This document shows, piece after piece, positions 26,335 to 35,669 of a stretch of 64,000 bases of DNA. The DNA comes from Streptomyces capillispiralis (GTDB lineage: Bacteria > Actinomycetota > Actinomycetes > Streptomycetales > Streptomycetaceae), in NCBI RefSeq assembly GCF_007829875.1, contig NZ_VIWV01000001.1, forward strand, positions 6,232,501 through 6,296,500, in the 5' to 3' direction. Within the stretch, counting starts at the first letter, position 1, and each line of letters starts with the position of its first letter. Below the pieces are notes generated by a model. That model searched no databases, was not told where the DNA came from, and saw only the letters and a list, made by a program, of their open reading frames with translations. Made by a program: the position numbers and the translations under genes.

Positions 26335-27272
26335 GATGCACGTCCCTTCATGACGCTCCGCGCGAGGACGCCGGCCCCGAGCGCGAGCCAGCCGACCCGC
26401 CGCGAGAGCCGTACCGCCCGCTCGATGTCGGACACGGCCACGGCCCGGCCGCCGCCGTTGAGGGCGGGCCGGTGCTCGACCCGCCCGCCGTAGGAGAGGG
26501 TGCCGCCGAGCCGCACCCCGAGCGCGCCCGCGAAGGACGCCTCCACGGGACCGGCGTTGGGGCTCGGATGCCGGTGCGCGTCGGTCCGCCACGCCCGCAC
26601 GGCACCGCGCGGGTCCGGTCCGGCGAGCGCGGCGAGTACGGCGGTCAGCCGCGCCCCGGGCCATCCGGCGACGTCGTCGAGGCGGGCGGAGGCCCAGCCG
26701 TAGCGGCGGTAGCGGGGGGACTTGTGGCCGACCATCGCGTCCAGGGTGTTGACGGCGCGGAAGCCCAGCAGGCCCGGCACCCCGGCGACGGCGCCCCACA
26801 CCAGGGCGCCGACCACGGCGTCGGAGGTGTTCTCGGCGACGGACTCGACCACCGCGCGGGCGATCCCGTCGGCGTCCAGGGCCTGGGGGTCGCGGCCGCA
26901 CAGGTGCGGCAGCCGGGCCCGGGCCGCCTCCACGTCCCCGGCCTCCAGCGCCGCGGCGACGGCACGGGCCTCCCGGGCCAGCGAGGTGCCGCCGACGACG
27001 GCCCAGGTGGCGACGCCGGTCAGGGCGACGGAGGCGGCGGGGGAGGAGCGCACGAGGCGTGCGGCAAGGCTTCCCAGCGCGACGGTCCCGCCGACGCACA
27101 CGGCGGTGTGCACGGCGCCCCGGCCCCGGTCGTCCCGCCACAGCACTCGTTCCACGGCGGCCGCGGCCCGCCCGAAAGCGGCGACCGGGTGCCCGCGGCG
27201 GGGATCGCCGAGCAGCAGGTCGCCGAGGAGGCCGGCGGCGGCGCCGTACGCGAAGACGCGATCGGCACCCAT
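26331..27272 (-). CDS. cobD: Adenosylcobinamide-phosphate synthase CbiB/CobD
   Basis: A 313-residue polytopic membrane protein that attaches the aminopropanol (phosphate) arm to adenosylcobyric acid. Family blocks: LLGDLLLGDPRRGHPVAAFG near the N-terminus, VVESVAENTSDAVVGALVWG, and FRAVNTLDAMVGHKSPRYRRYGWASARLDDV (positions about 175-205). It is the first gene after the cobalamin riboswitch. ATG 27272 is the only plausible start in frame between the riboswitch and the first conserved block, yet there is no Shine-Dalgarno-like sequence before it. Confidence 0.94.
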   Translation of the reverse strand: MGADRVFAYGAAAGLLGDLLLGDPRRGHPVAAFGRAAAAVERVLWRDDRGRGAVHTAVCVGGTVALGSLAARLVRSSPAASVALTGVATWAVVGGTSLAREARAVAAALEAGDVEAARARLPHLCGRDPQALDADGIARAVVESVAENTSDAVVGALVWGAVAGVPGLLGFRAVNTLDAMVGHKSPRYRRYGWASARLDDVAGWPGARLTAVLAALAGPDPRGAVRAWRTDAHRHPSPNAGPVEASFAGALGVRLGGTLSYGGRVEHRPALNGGGRAVAVSDIERAVRLSRRVGWLALGAGVLARSVMKGRAS

Positions 27273-27359
27273 GGGGTCAGCCGGCCGGTGTTCCGGAGGA
27301 GGGGGTGGCCCCGGGGAGGGGCGGGGCGTCGCTGATCGACCTCGACGGGCAGCCGCGCA

Positions 27360-27545
27360 TGGCGTTGGGTCCTCACTCAGGGTGTCCGCGCCCTGGTTCG
27401 ACGAGACCGGCGGTGAGAGTTCCTGGCTCCCGGGGTGTGCACCCCGGTGACAGTGGCGGGACCGCGCCGGATTCGCACCGGCTTCCTCTCCTGCCGCCGT
27501 ATTGGCTGAGGCAGTCCACCACGGCCCCGGAAGGGCCGTCAACTT
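27360..27545 (-). ncRNA. Cobalamin riboswitch
   Basis: On the leftward strand the conserved core is unmistakable: GGAAGCCGGTGC (27485-27474) followed by GGTGCGAATCCGGC (27479-27466) and the B12-box element GCCACTG (27457-27451), with the downstream GCCAGG and the helix arms CCGGGGTGCACACCCCGG between. The outer limits are approximate. It precedes cbiB by about 90 nt and should repress the 13-gene cob operon when adenosylcobalamin is abundant. An expression platform is not obvious; the region between the aptamer and ATG is G/C-rich with CCGG repeats. Confidence 0.95.
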
Positions 27546-27627
27546 GCCGTTGACCTGCGGGGCTGAAGTGTGCTGAGGCCCACAGAGGGGTTCCGGTGGG
27601 TGACGGCGGGCGGGGTGCGCACACGCC

Positions 27628-27667
27628 GACGGGCGGTGCGGGTGCCGGGGCTCCCGCACCGCCCGTC
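27628..27667 (-). terminator. Strong hairpin terminator of the pit operon
   Basis: GACGGGCGGTGCGGG (27628-27642) pairs perfectly with CCCGCACCGCCCGTC (27653-27667), a 15-bp stem with a 10-nt loop, 20 nt beyond the stop of the small membrane protein gene. It separates the phosphate-transport unit from the riboswitch and cob operon that follow on the same strand. Confidence 0.85.
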
Positions 27668-27687
27668 GGACGGAGACGCTCGGGTGG

Positions 27688-27909
27688 TCAGGCCATGATC
27701 AGGTAGATCCCGTAGGCCACCGCCGCCGCGCACGCCGCGAAGCAGGCGTAGGCGCCGGTGACGGCCAGGGCCGCGGACCGGCCCTGGGCTGCGGCCCGCT
27801 CCTGGCGGGACAGACCGTTGATGCCGAGGGTGAACAGGGCCACCAGGGCCACGGTGACCACGAGGCTGACGCCGAACACGGAGCCGAGGGCCGCCCAGTC
27901 GATCTTCAT
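27688..27909 (-). CDS. Small two-helix membrane protein linked to pit
   Basis: A 73-residue protein with two predicted membrane segments (about residues 8-30 and 47-71) joined by a basic loop containing LSRQERAAAQGRS. It starts ATG 27909 with a purine-rich AAGGAAGAAG upstream and lies 31 nt after pit, just before a strong terminator, so it is the second gene of a two-gene unit. I do not know a function; it is a conserved Streptomyces hypothetical that could be an accessory subunit of the phosphate permease. Confidence 0.8.
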   Translation of the reverse strand: MKIDWAALGSVFGVSLVVTVALVALFTLGINGLSRQERAAAQGRSAALAVTGAYACFAACAAAVAYGIYLIMA

Positions 27910-27940
27910 GGTGCTCTTCTTCCTTCGTACCGGGGCGCGG

Positions 27941-29194
27941 TCAGACGGTGGTCTTGGCCTGCGGGGCCGCCGGGTCCGTGGACGCCGGGGCCGCGATGGA
28001 GGCGGCGAGTTCGTCGGTCACGGTGCCGGCCGGGGGCGGGGTGACGGCGGCGATCGCCTGGGTCACCACGCCGGAGGGCTCCTCGCCGGGGACGTCGTGG
28101 TCGTTGACGTTGGTGTGGTCGACGACCTCACGCCGGGAGATCTTCCAGATCGCCGCGCTGGAGGCGACCAGGAAGACGGCCACGAGGGCGGTGCCCCAGT
28201 CGCCGAAGCCGCAGACCCACTCGGCGAGCGCCGCGACCAGGGCCGCCGCGGGCAGGGTGAGGCCCCAGGCGATGAACATCCGGGTGGCCGTCGACCAGCG
28301 GACGACGCCGCCCCTGCGGCCCAGGCCCGCGCCCATCACGGAACCGGAAACGGAATGCGTGGTGGAGAGCGAGAAGCCGAGGTGCGAGGAGGCCAGGATG
28401 ACCGTCGCGGCGCTGGTCTGGGCGGCGAAGCCCTGCTGCGGCTGGAGGTCGGTCAGGCCCTTGCCCATGGTGCGGATGATGCGCCAGCCGCCGAGGTAGG
28501 TGCCGAGCGCGATGGCGATGCCCGCGGAGAGGATGACCCACATGGGCGGGTCGGAGTCGGGGGCGAGGGTGCCGCCGGCGACCAGGGCGAGGGTGATGAT
28601 GCCCATCGTCTTCTGGGCGTCGTTGGTGCCGTGGGCCAGCGAGACCAGGCCGGCGGAGGCGATCTGCCCGGCGCGGTAGCCCTTCTCGGAGGCCTTGCCG
28701 TCGGCCTTCCGGCCCAGGCGGTAGGTCAGCCGGGTGGCGAGCATCGCGGCGAGGCCGGCCACCAGCGGGGCGGCGATCGCGGGGATGAGGACCTTGGTGA
28801 CGAGGACGTCGCCGTGCACCGCGCCGAAGCCGGCGGAGGCGACGGTGGCGCCGATCAGGCCGCCCATGAGGGCGTGCGAGGAGCTGGACGGCAGACCGAC
28901 CAGCCACGTCAGCAGGTTCCAGAGGATCGCGCCGACCAACGCGGCGAAGATGACCTCGGGACGGATGCCGGCCTCGTCGACGAGGCCCTTGGAGATCGTG
29001 TTGGCGACCTCCACCGAGAGGAAGGCGCCGACAAGGTTCAGCACGGCGGACATGGCCACCGCGACCTTGGGCTTGAGCGCACCGGTCGAAATGGTCGTTG
29101 CCATCGCGTTCGCGGTGTCGTGGAAACCGTTCGTGAAATCGAACGCGAGTGCGGTTACCACCACAATCGCGAGGATCAGCGAGAAGCCTTCCAT
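27941..29194 (-). CDS. pit: Low-affinity inorganic phosphate transporter Pit
   Basis: A 417-residue PiT-family (PHO-4) permease that moves metal-phosphate by symport. The duplicated signature is present: FDFTNGFHDTANAMA near the N-terminus and VSLAHGTNDAQKTMG in the second half. Around ten membrane segments are visible; the C-terminal 70 residues after SRREVVDHTNVNDHD are a hydrophilic, Pro/Ala-rich tail. The start ATG at 29194 is preceded by CTGGGTAA with no clear ribosome binding site. Upstream lies a PHO-box-like direct repeat, so control by the PhoR-PhoP system is likely. Confidence 0.96.
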   Translation of the reverse strand: MEGFSLILAIVVVTALAFDFTNGFHDTANAMATTISTGALKPKVAVAMSAVLNLVGAFLSVEVANTISKGLVDEAGIRPEVIFAALVGAILWNLLTWLVGLPSSSSHALMGGLIGATVASAGFGAVHGDVLVTKVLIPAIAAPLVAGLAAMLATRLTYRLGRKADGKASEKGYRAGQIASAGLVSLAHGTNDAQKTMGIITLALVAGGTLAPDSDPPMWVILSAGIAIALGTYLGGWRIIRTMGKGLTDLQPQQGFAAQTSAATVILASSHLGFSLSTTHSVSGSVMGAGLGRRGGVVRWSTATRMFIAWGLTLPAAALVAALAEWVCGFGDWGTALVAVFLVASSAAIWKISRREVVDHTNVNDHDVPGEEPSGVVTQAIAAVTPPPAGTVTDELAASIAAPASTDPAAPQAKTTV

Positions 29195-29236
29195 TTACCC
29201 AGGCAATCGTTCGAGGTCATTGGCTGGTCGACCGTA

Positions 29237-29263
29237 GGTAACCAGGGTGAACGGAAGATGAAC
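29237..29263 (-). promoter_or_regulatory. PHO-box-like direct repeats upstream of pit
   Basis: On the pit strand, GTTCATCTTCC (29263-29253) is followed immediately by GTTCACCCTGG (29252-29242) and then a degenerate GTTACC (29242-29237). The 11-nt spacing and the GTTCAYC core match the PhoP direct-repeat units of Streptomyces. The element lies 43 to 69 nt before the pit start, where an activator overlapping the -35 would be expected. Confidence 0.75.
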
Positions 29264-29655
29264 TGGAATGGGCGTCGTGGTGACCGTAAAAGGGGGTCGC
29301 CGCTCCGCCGGATGGCGGGGGTCGCCCGCCGTGCCCCTGGGCTGCCCCGTGCCCGGCGGGGCGGGCGCCCGCGGCGCACCGCTTCAGCCGATCGAGTGAG
29401 CCGTGGAAGAGATTCCGGTCACTCGGGAGGGTGCCCGCGCCGCGCGGCGGGCCGGCCGGCCCGGCGGGACCCCTGGTGCCGCCGGGCGCAGCGGGGGTCG
29501 CGGTAGGTGGTGGCCTCGGTCGCCTCGACGTGGACGAAGCGGGCGCCCGCGGCCTCGGCGGACGGCCGGTCCACGCCCTTCTGGCGCGACGGCCGACGGC
29601 CGGCGGACGGCGGACGCGCAGGCGGGGCCGACGGCCTGCCTGGCAGGATCGCGGC
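29264..29655. other. Gene-free region between pit and the aldolase gene
   Basis: About 390 bp beyond the PHO box. It is extremely G/C-rich and contains no reading frame with convincing coding character. It should hold the promoter of the rightward aldolase gene but I cannot recognise it. Confidence 0.5.
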
Positions 29656-30387
29656 ATGGCTGAGCAGCGGCGGGGCGGACGGGAAGCGGGGGACGCCGGG
29701 GGTGGCGCCCGGGGCGTGGGGGACGCGCGGGGGAGGCGTGTGCCCGAGGAGGAGGCGCGCGCCTGGGCGGACCTCGTCGAGACCGCGCGCCGGACCGTCG
29801 CCGACGGGCTCGTCGTGGGCACCTCCGGCAACGTCTCGGTGCGGGTCGGCGACACGGTCCTGGTCACTCCGTCGGGAGTGCCGTACGACCGGCTGACGCC
29901 GGACGACGTGACCGGTGTCGACCTCACCGGCCGGCAGGTCCTCGGCTCGCTGGTGCCGACCAGTGAGCTGCCCCTGCACCTCGCGGTCTACCGCACCACC
30001 GGCGCGCGCGCCGTGGTGCACACGCACGCCGTGCACGCGACGGCCGTCTCCACGCTCGTCGACGAGCTGCCGCTGATCCACTACATGGCCGCGGCACTGG
30101 GCGGCCCCGTCCGGGTCGCCCGCTATGCGACGTACGGCACCGACGAGCTGGCCGGGAACATGCTCCGCGCCCTCGACGGCCGCACCGGCTGCCTCCTGCA
30201 GAACCACGGCACCGTCACCCACGGCACGACCCTCGCCCAGGCCTACGACCGCACGGCCCAGCTGGAGTGGATGTGCCGCGTCTGGCTGACCGCCTCCTCG
30301 GTCCCGGGCCTGTCCCCGCGCCTGCTGACCCCGGAGCAGCTGACGGAGGTGGGCGAGCGCCTGCGGGGGTACGGGCAGCGGGGCTGA
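29656..30387 (+). CDS. Class II aldolase/adducin family protein (fuculose-phosphate aldolase-like)
   Basis: A 243-residue zinc-dependent class II aldolase of the L-fuculose-1-phosphate aldolase / L-ribulose-5-phosphate 4-epimerase family. Visible features: GTSGNVSVR near the phosphate loop, SELPLHLAVYRT with the catalytic Glu, and zinc ligands in VVHTHAVHATAVS and LLQNHGTVTHG. ATG 29656 follows CAGGA by 8 nt; the first 30 residues are Arg/Gly-rich and poorly conserved, so a start at GTG 29740 (just before PEEEARAWADLV) is also possible. The substrate sugar phosphate is unknown. Confidence 0.87.
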   Translation: MAEQRRGGREAGDAGGGARGVGDARGRRVPEEEARAWADLVETARRTVADGLVVGTSGNVSVRVGDTVLVTPSGVPYDRLTPDDVTGVDLTGRQVLGSLVPTSELPLHLAVYRTTGARAVVHTHAVHATAVSTLVDELPLIHYMAAALGGPVRVARYATYGTDELAGNMLRALDGRTGCLLQNHGTVTHGTTLAQAYDRTAQLEWMCRVWLTASSVPGLSPRLLTPEQLTEVGERLRGYGQRG

Positions 30388-30511
30388 CGGCGGGGGCCGG
30401 AACCAGCGCCCGGACGGCCGCGACCCGGGGGCGTGCGGGCGGGCGTGCGGGCGCCGGCGCCGCGCGGGTGCCCACTGGCCGGTCGTGCCGTCCGACAGGA
30501 CACTGGAGAAC

Positions 30512-31639
30512 GTGCGCACTGCCAGAGCGACGGCCGCTGCCGTCACCGCCGTGATAGGGGCCGGTGCCGCCGCGGTGGCCGCCGGCCGGTTCGCCAGCGA
30601 CGCCGCCCTCCGGATGCCCCCGGGCAGACCCCTGCCCACCGAACCCCGCCTCACCGTGCACTCCACCGCGGCCGGCCGGGTCAGCCTCACCCGGGACCTC
30701 GCCGCCCTGCGCCCCGGCCGCTACGGCCTCGCCGGTGACGGCTTCCACGCGGTCGTCGGACCCGTGCGGGACGACACCGTGCACAGCGCCGACACCGTCG
30801 TCCGCAGCCTGGAGTGCGTCACCCACGGCACCCTCGAACCCGGCGACCGCGCCTGGTTCACCCCCAACCTGTACGTGGGCGACCCCCGCACGGCCCTCGG
30901 CCTCGACCACACCGACCTCGACATCCCCGGGGAACTCGGCTCCCTGCCCGCCTGGTTCGTGCCGGCCGCCCGGGACACCTGGGTGATCGCCGTCCACGGC
31001 ATCGGCACCACCCGGGAACACACCATGAACCTCATGGAGGTCCTGCACCGTCACCGCTTCCCGGTGCTCGCCCCCGCCCACCGGGGCGACCCCGGCGCAC
31101 CCCGCTCCCCGGACGGCCTCCACCACCTCGGCGAGACCGAGTGGCGCGATCTCGACGCGGCGATGCACCACGCCGTGCGCGCGGGCGCCCGGCAGGTCGT
31201 CCTGTACGGCTGGTCCACCGGCGCCACCATGGCGCTGCGCGCCGCCGCCCGCTCCGACGTCCGCGCCCACGTCGCCGGGCTCGTCCTGGACTCCCCGGTG
31301 CTCGACTGGGAGGCGACCCTGCGCGCCCTCGCCGCGGCCGGCCGCACCCCGGGCGTCCTGCTGCCGCTCGCCGTCCGCGCCGCCCAGGGCCGCACGGGCC
31401 TGTACGGCGACCGCAGCCCCGGCGCCGTCCACCTGGACCGGGTCGCCGTCCCCACGCAGATCTTCCACGGCCCCGACGACACGGTCGCCCCCTGGCGCTT
31501 CTCCCGCCGCCTCGCCGCCGACCACCCGAACACCATCACCCTGCACACCGTCGCGGACGCTCCCCACGCCGCCATGTGGAACGCCGACCCGCAGGCCTAC
31601 GAAGAGGCCCTGAGGCGCTTCCTCACCCCGTTGATGTGA
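30512..31639 (+). CDS. Alpha/beta hydrolase with N-terminal membrane segment
   Basis: A 375-residue serine hydrolase. The N-terminus (RTARATAAAVTAVIGAGAAAVAAGRF) looks like a signal anchor, so the enzyme may face the outside. The catalytic set is visible: nucleophile elbow GWSTGA, Asp in HGPDDTVAPW, His in DAPHAAMW; the oxyanion region is VIAVHGIGTTREH. Start GTG 30512 (after GGAG) is preferred over GTG 30485. It belongs to a conserved actinobacterial family annotated as alpha/beta hydrolase or prolyl oligopeptidase-like; substrate unknown. Confidence 0.85.
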   Translation: MRTARATAAAVTAVIGAGAAAVAAGRFASDAALRMPPGRPLPTEPRLTVHSTAAGRVSLTRDLAALRPGRYGLAGDGFHAVVGPVRDDTVHSADTVVRSLECVTHGTLEPGDRAWFTPNLYVGDPRTALGLDHTDLDIPGELGSLPAWFVPAARDTWVIAVHGIGTTREHTMNLMEVLHRHRFPVLAPAHRGDPGAPRSPDGLHHLGETEWRDLDAAMHHAVRAGARQVVLYGWSTGATMALRAAARSDVRAHVAGLVLDSPVLDWEATLRALAAAGRTPGVLLPLAVRAAQGRTGLYGDRSPGAVHLDRVAVPTQIFHGPDDTVAPWRFSRRLAADHPNTITLHTVADAPHAAMWNADPQAYEEALRRFLTPLM

Positions 31640-31807
31640 CCGTGCCCCCGAACGGCCCACGGCCGGTGCCGAGGATTCCGTTTATCGCCGTACCAGTGGC
31701 CTGATTCCCTCCCTCCGACCGCGTCCGGGGCCGCCGCGCGGGCCGCTCCCGGGCCCTCGTCCGCATTCCGTTTGGGTTTTCGGACCGTCAACCGGAAGAC
31801 TGCACCC

Positions 31808-33289
31808 GTGACGTCCCGTATCCCGCGCGACTCCAGGCTTCGACTTGTCCGCCCGCGACCCCTGGCCGCCGCCCCCGCAGCGATCAACCAGCGGCGCCCG
31901 CGCCGCCCCGCGCCGCGCCCCCCGGAGGGCACCCCCGCACCGGCGGAGCTGGCCAGAATGGCACGCTCCGGTCTGGCCGCCGCGGCCCGCGTCGCCCGCT
32001 GGGCCGACGCCGCCCTCGGCCCCGGCGGGGACAGCGCCACCACCGACGGCAAGGCCACCCTCTCCGACGCGACCGCCGAACGGGCGGCCCACGCCCTCGG
32101 GCTGACCGTCGCTCAGGTCCGCGCCGACTGGGACACCGCCCGGCTGGCCGGCCTCATCGAGGTGCACGGCGACAGCGCCCGCCCCGGCTGGCGGCTGCGC
32201 GCCTGGGACCGTGACGACAGCGCCGTGCTGCGCGGCTGGGTCGCCCTCTGCGACGCCTGGTCGCTGGCCCACCCGGAGCCCGAGGAGTACGAGCACGCCG
32301 CCGTCGCCGAGGTCGTCACGGCCATGCCGCAGGTGCTCTCCTTCCTCCAGCTGTCCGCCGGCCCGGTCCCGGTGCCCCAGCTCCTCGACCTGCTGCAGCA
32401 GCGCGTCACCGAGCTCCGTACGGAGCGCTGCGAGATCGACTACGCCCCGCAGCCCGAGGCGGCCGACGCCGAGGCGCCCGCGGCCGACGCCTCCGCAGCC
32501 TCCGACGGCCCGTCCGGGACCCCGCTCCAGCGGCCGCGCCCCGCGCCGCCCGAGCCGGCCGCCGCCGACGCCCCGCTCGCACCGCTGCTCGACTGGGCCC
32601 TCGAAGCCCTCGCCTCCGTCGGCGCCCTCACCTACGGCGACGGGCAGGCCACCCTCACCCCGCTGGGCAGCTGGGCGGTGTGGGTCAAGCTGGAGCAGAT
32701 CTGCGTCGCCGCGCAGAGCCCCGCCGGGAACATCGAGCAGGGCGCCGAGGACATGCTGCGCGGCTGCGCCCAGCTGCGCCCCAACGCCGCCCGCGCCGAG
32801 TACCGCGCCTGGCTCGCCGCCCGCCCGGTCGGCAGCGCCGTCACCGAGCTGATCGCCGCCGCCCGCGGCGAGGACGCCCTGCTGCGCGGCCTCGCCTTCG
32901 AGGCGCTGCGCGTCGTGGGCGCCCCCGCCGAGCCCGAGGTGCGCGCCGCCCTCGACGAGCCGACGTTGCGCCCCTACGCCCTGCTGTGGCTCGCCGAGCA
33001 CGACGGCGCCGACCCCGAGGACGCCCACGAGGTCCTCACCCGTCAGGAGGCGACCTGGCTGTGGGTGGACACCGCCGCCGCCGTCGCCGACCACGGTGAG
33101 GCCCCGCTGCTGGTCCGGCACCTGGAGTCCGCGGTGCAGCCGACCGTCCCCGCGCTGCTCCAGGAGGTGCGCGCGGTCGGCCACCCGCGCACCGTGCAGG
33201 TCCTGGTCGCCCTCGCCGCCGCGCACCCCGACCCGGCGCTGGCCAAGGCCGTCCGCCGGGCCGCCTTCCAGGTGCACACCGGCGGCTGA
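31808..33289 (+). CDS. Conserved hypothetical protein, helical, possible HEAT-like repeats
   Basis: A 493-residue soluble protein without a recognised catalytic motif. The N-terminal half looks like a DNA-binding or winged-helix-like region (TLSDATAERAAHALGLTVAQVRADWDTARLAGLIEV split over two lines of helices), the middle (about 215-260) is a low-complexity Ala/Pro/Asp linker, and the C-terminal part from about 330 shows repeated Ala/Leu-rich helical pairs resembling HEAT repeats. Start GTG 31808 was chosen (GGAAGA upstream); a TTG at 31772 would add 12 residues. Found in the same place in other Streptomyces from memory; function not known. Confidence 0.75.
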   Translation: MTSRIPRDSRLRLVRPRPLAAAPAAINQRRPRRPAPRPPEGTPAPAELARMARSGLAAAARVARWADAALGPGGDSATTDGKATLSDATAERAAHALGLTVAQVRADWDTARLAGLIEVHGDSARPGWRLRAWDRDDSAVLRGWVALCDAWSLAHPEPEEYEHAAVAEVVTAMPQVLSFLQLSAGPVPVPQLLDLLQQRVTELRTERCEIDYAPQPEAADAEAPAADASAASDGPSGTPLQRPRPAPPEPAAADAPLAPLLDWALEALASVGALTYGDGQATLTPLGSWAVWVKLEQICVAAQSPAGNIEQGAEDMLRGCAQLRPNAARAEYRAWLAARPVGSAVTELIAAARGEDALLRGLAFEALRVVGAPAEPEVRAALDEPTLRPYALLWLAEHDGADPEDAHEVLTRQEATWLWVDTAAAVADHGEAPLLVRHLESAVQPTVPALLQEVRAVGHPRTVQVLVALAAAHPDPALAKAVRRAAFQVHTGG

Positions 33290-33301
33290 ACCCCGGGCTC
33301 C

Positions 33302-33721
33302 TCAGACCCCGGTGCCGGTCTCGGGCGCGTAGGTGCCGAAGCTCCAGACGTTGCCCTCGAGGTCCCGGGCCATGTAGTCCCGGGAGCCGTGATCCTGGTC
33401 CGTCGGGGGCAGCAGGATCTCCGCGCCCTGCTCCGCAGCCCGCCGGTGGTGTGCGTCGACGTCGTCCACGACGACGTACACCCCGGCCGGACCCGCGCCC
33501 CTCATCGCCGTGTCGAACACCCCGCCGCGCCCCTTCGAGCCCAGCATCACCGCCCCGTCGCCCTGCACCAGCTCGGCGTGCATCACGGTGCCGTCCTCGC
33601 TCTCGTACACCGACCGCTCGGTGAAGCCGAAGGCCTCCGTCAGCTGCCGGATCGCCGCCCTGGCGTCCGTGTAGAGCAGCGTCGGGAAGACGCTCGGACG
33701 TCCGCCGCCCGTGCCTGCCAT
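33302..33721 (-). CDS. VOC-family protein (glyoxalase / bleomycin-resistance-like)
   Basis: A 139-residue vicinal-oxygen-chelate fold protein, PhnB/YaeR-like, with paired beta-alpha-beta modules. Typical elements: SVFPTLLYTDARAAIRQLTEAFGF at the start, AELVQGDGAVMLGS in the middle and ARDLEGNVWSFGTYAPE at the end. ATG 33721 is supported by GAGGGAG 8 nt upstream, so the longer frame is not used. The gene converges on the preceding one with only 12 nt between stops and diverges from the ABC-F gene. Substrate unknown. Confidence 0.88.
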   Translation of the reverse strand: MAGTGGGRPSVFPTLLYTDARAAIRQLTEAFGFTERSVYESEDGTVMHAELVQGDGAVMLGSKGRGGVFDTAMRGAGPAGVYVVVDDVDAHHRRAAEQGAEILLPPTDQDHGSRDYMARDLEGNVWSFGTYAPETGTGV

Positions 33722-33779
33722 GGCGATCACTCCCTCGTGTCCGGACCGGTGCACCGACTTCCGCACGCAGCAAAACCGC

Positions 33780-33806
33780 TTGCACGGCCCCGTTAGAATG
33801 GCTCGC
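33780..33806 (+). promoter_or_regulatory. Probable promoter of the ABC-F transcript
   Basis: TAGAAT at 33794-33799 is a good -10 match; a transcript starting 7 to 8 nt later would begin at or next to the ATG at 33807, making the mini-ORF there leaderless. No good -35 is visible at the expected distance, which is common in Streptomyces. Confidence 0.5.
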
Positions 33807-33830
33807 ATGGCCATTCTCCTCGCGCATTAG
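33807..33830 (+). CDS. Putative leader peptide MAILLAH upstream of the ABC-F gene
   Basis: ATG at 33807 opens a 7-codon frame (M-A-I-L-L-A-H) ending in TAG at 33828-33830. An in-frame ATG at 33798 would add M-A-R in front. Neither has a ribosome binding site, but the ATG at 33807 falls where transcription from the TAGAAT element should start, so translation as a leaderless mRNA is plausible. The ABC-F start lies 57 nt downstream. Several ABC-F antibiotic-response genes are controlled by ribosome-mediated attenuation through short leader peptides; whether this is one is inference. Confidence 0.45.
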   Translation: MAILLAH

Positions 33831-33887
33831 ACGGCGGGAACGTCCTCAGCCGCCCACCGCCACCCAAACCGCCCCAGGAGTCTGTCC

Positions 33888-35486
<1,599 letters not shown>

Positions 35487-35495
35487 CCGTGCCGG

Positions 35496-35524
35496 GCGGG
35501 GCTGCCCGTCGCGGGCAGCCCCGC
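35496..35524 (+). terminator. Strong hairpin terminator after the ABC-F gene
   Basis: GCGGGGCTGCCCG (35496-35508) and CGGGCAGCCCCGC (35512-35524) form a perfect 13-bp stem with a 3-nt loop, 10 nt beyond the ABC-F stop. Confidence 0.88.
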
Positions 35525-35568
35525 ACCCGAAACGGGCGCGTTCGGCCCCGAAGCGGTCAGCCGGGGTT

Positions 35569-35636
35569 GATCGAAGGCGTGATCCACTGCGTATGGATCA
35601 TTCGGCTTAGCGGTGATCCATCATTCGTGTGAGATC
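35569..35636. promoter_or_regulatory. Cluster of five GATC sites upstream of the Gbn-like gene
   Basis: GATC occurs at 35569, 35581, 35596, 35615 and 35633, five times in 68 bp, with two more at 35741 and 35863 before the gene. Two copies are TGATCCA (35580-35586 and 35614-35620) and one is its reverse complement TGGATCA (35594-35600). In a 72% GC genome about one GATC per 390 bp is expected by composition alone. The downstream gene encodes the likely orthologue of a GATC-binding nucleoid protein, so this may be an autoregulatory site. Confidence 0.6.
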
Positions 35637-35669
35637 TCCTCATCCCGAGGTGTGTCCTACACCGATGTC

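Noticed and set aside
29264..29655. A hidden gene in the long spacer after the PHO box.
   Set aside because: Several open frames exist on both strands but all are Arg/Gly/Pro-rich with no supporting ribosome binding site or motif.
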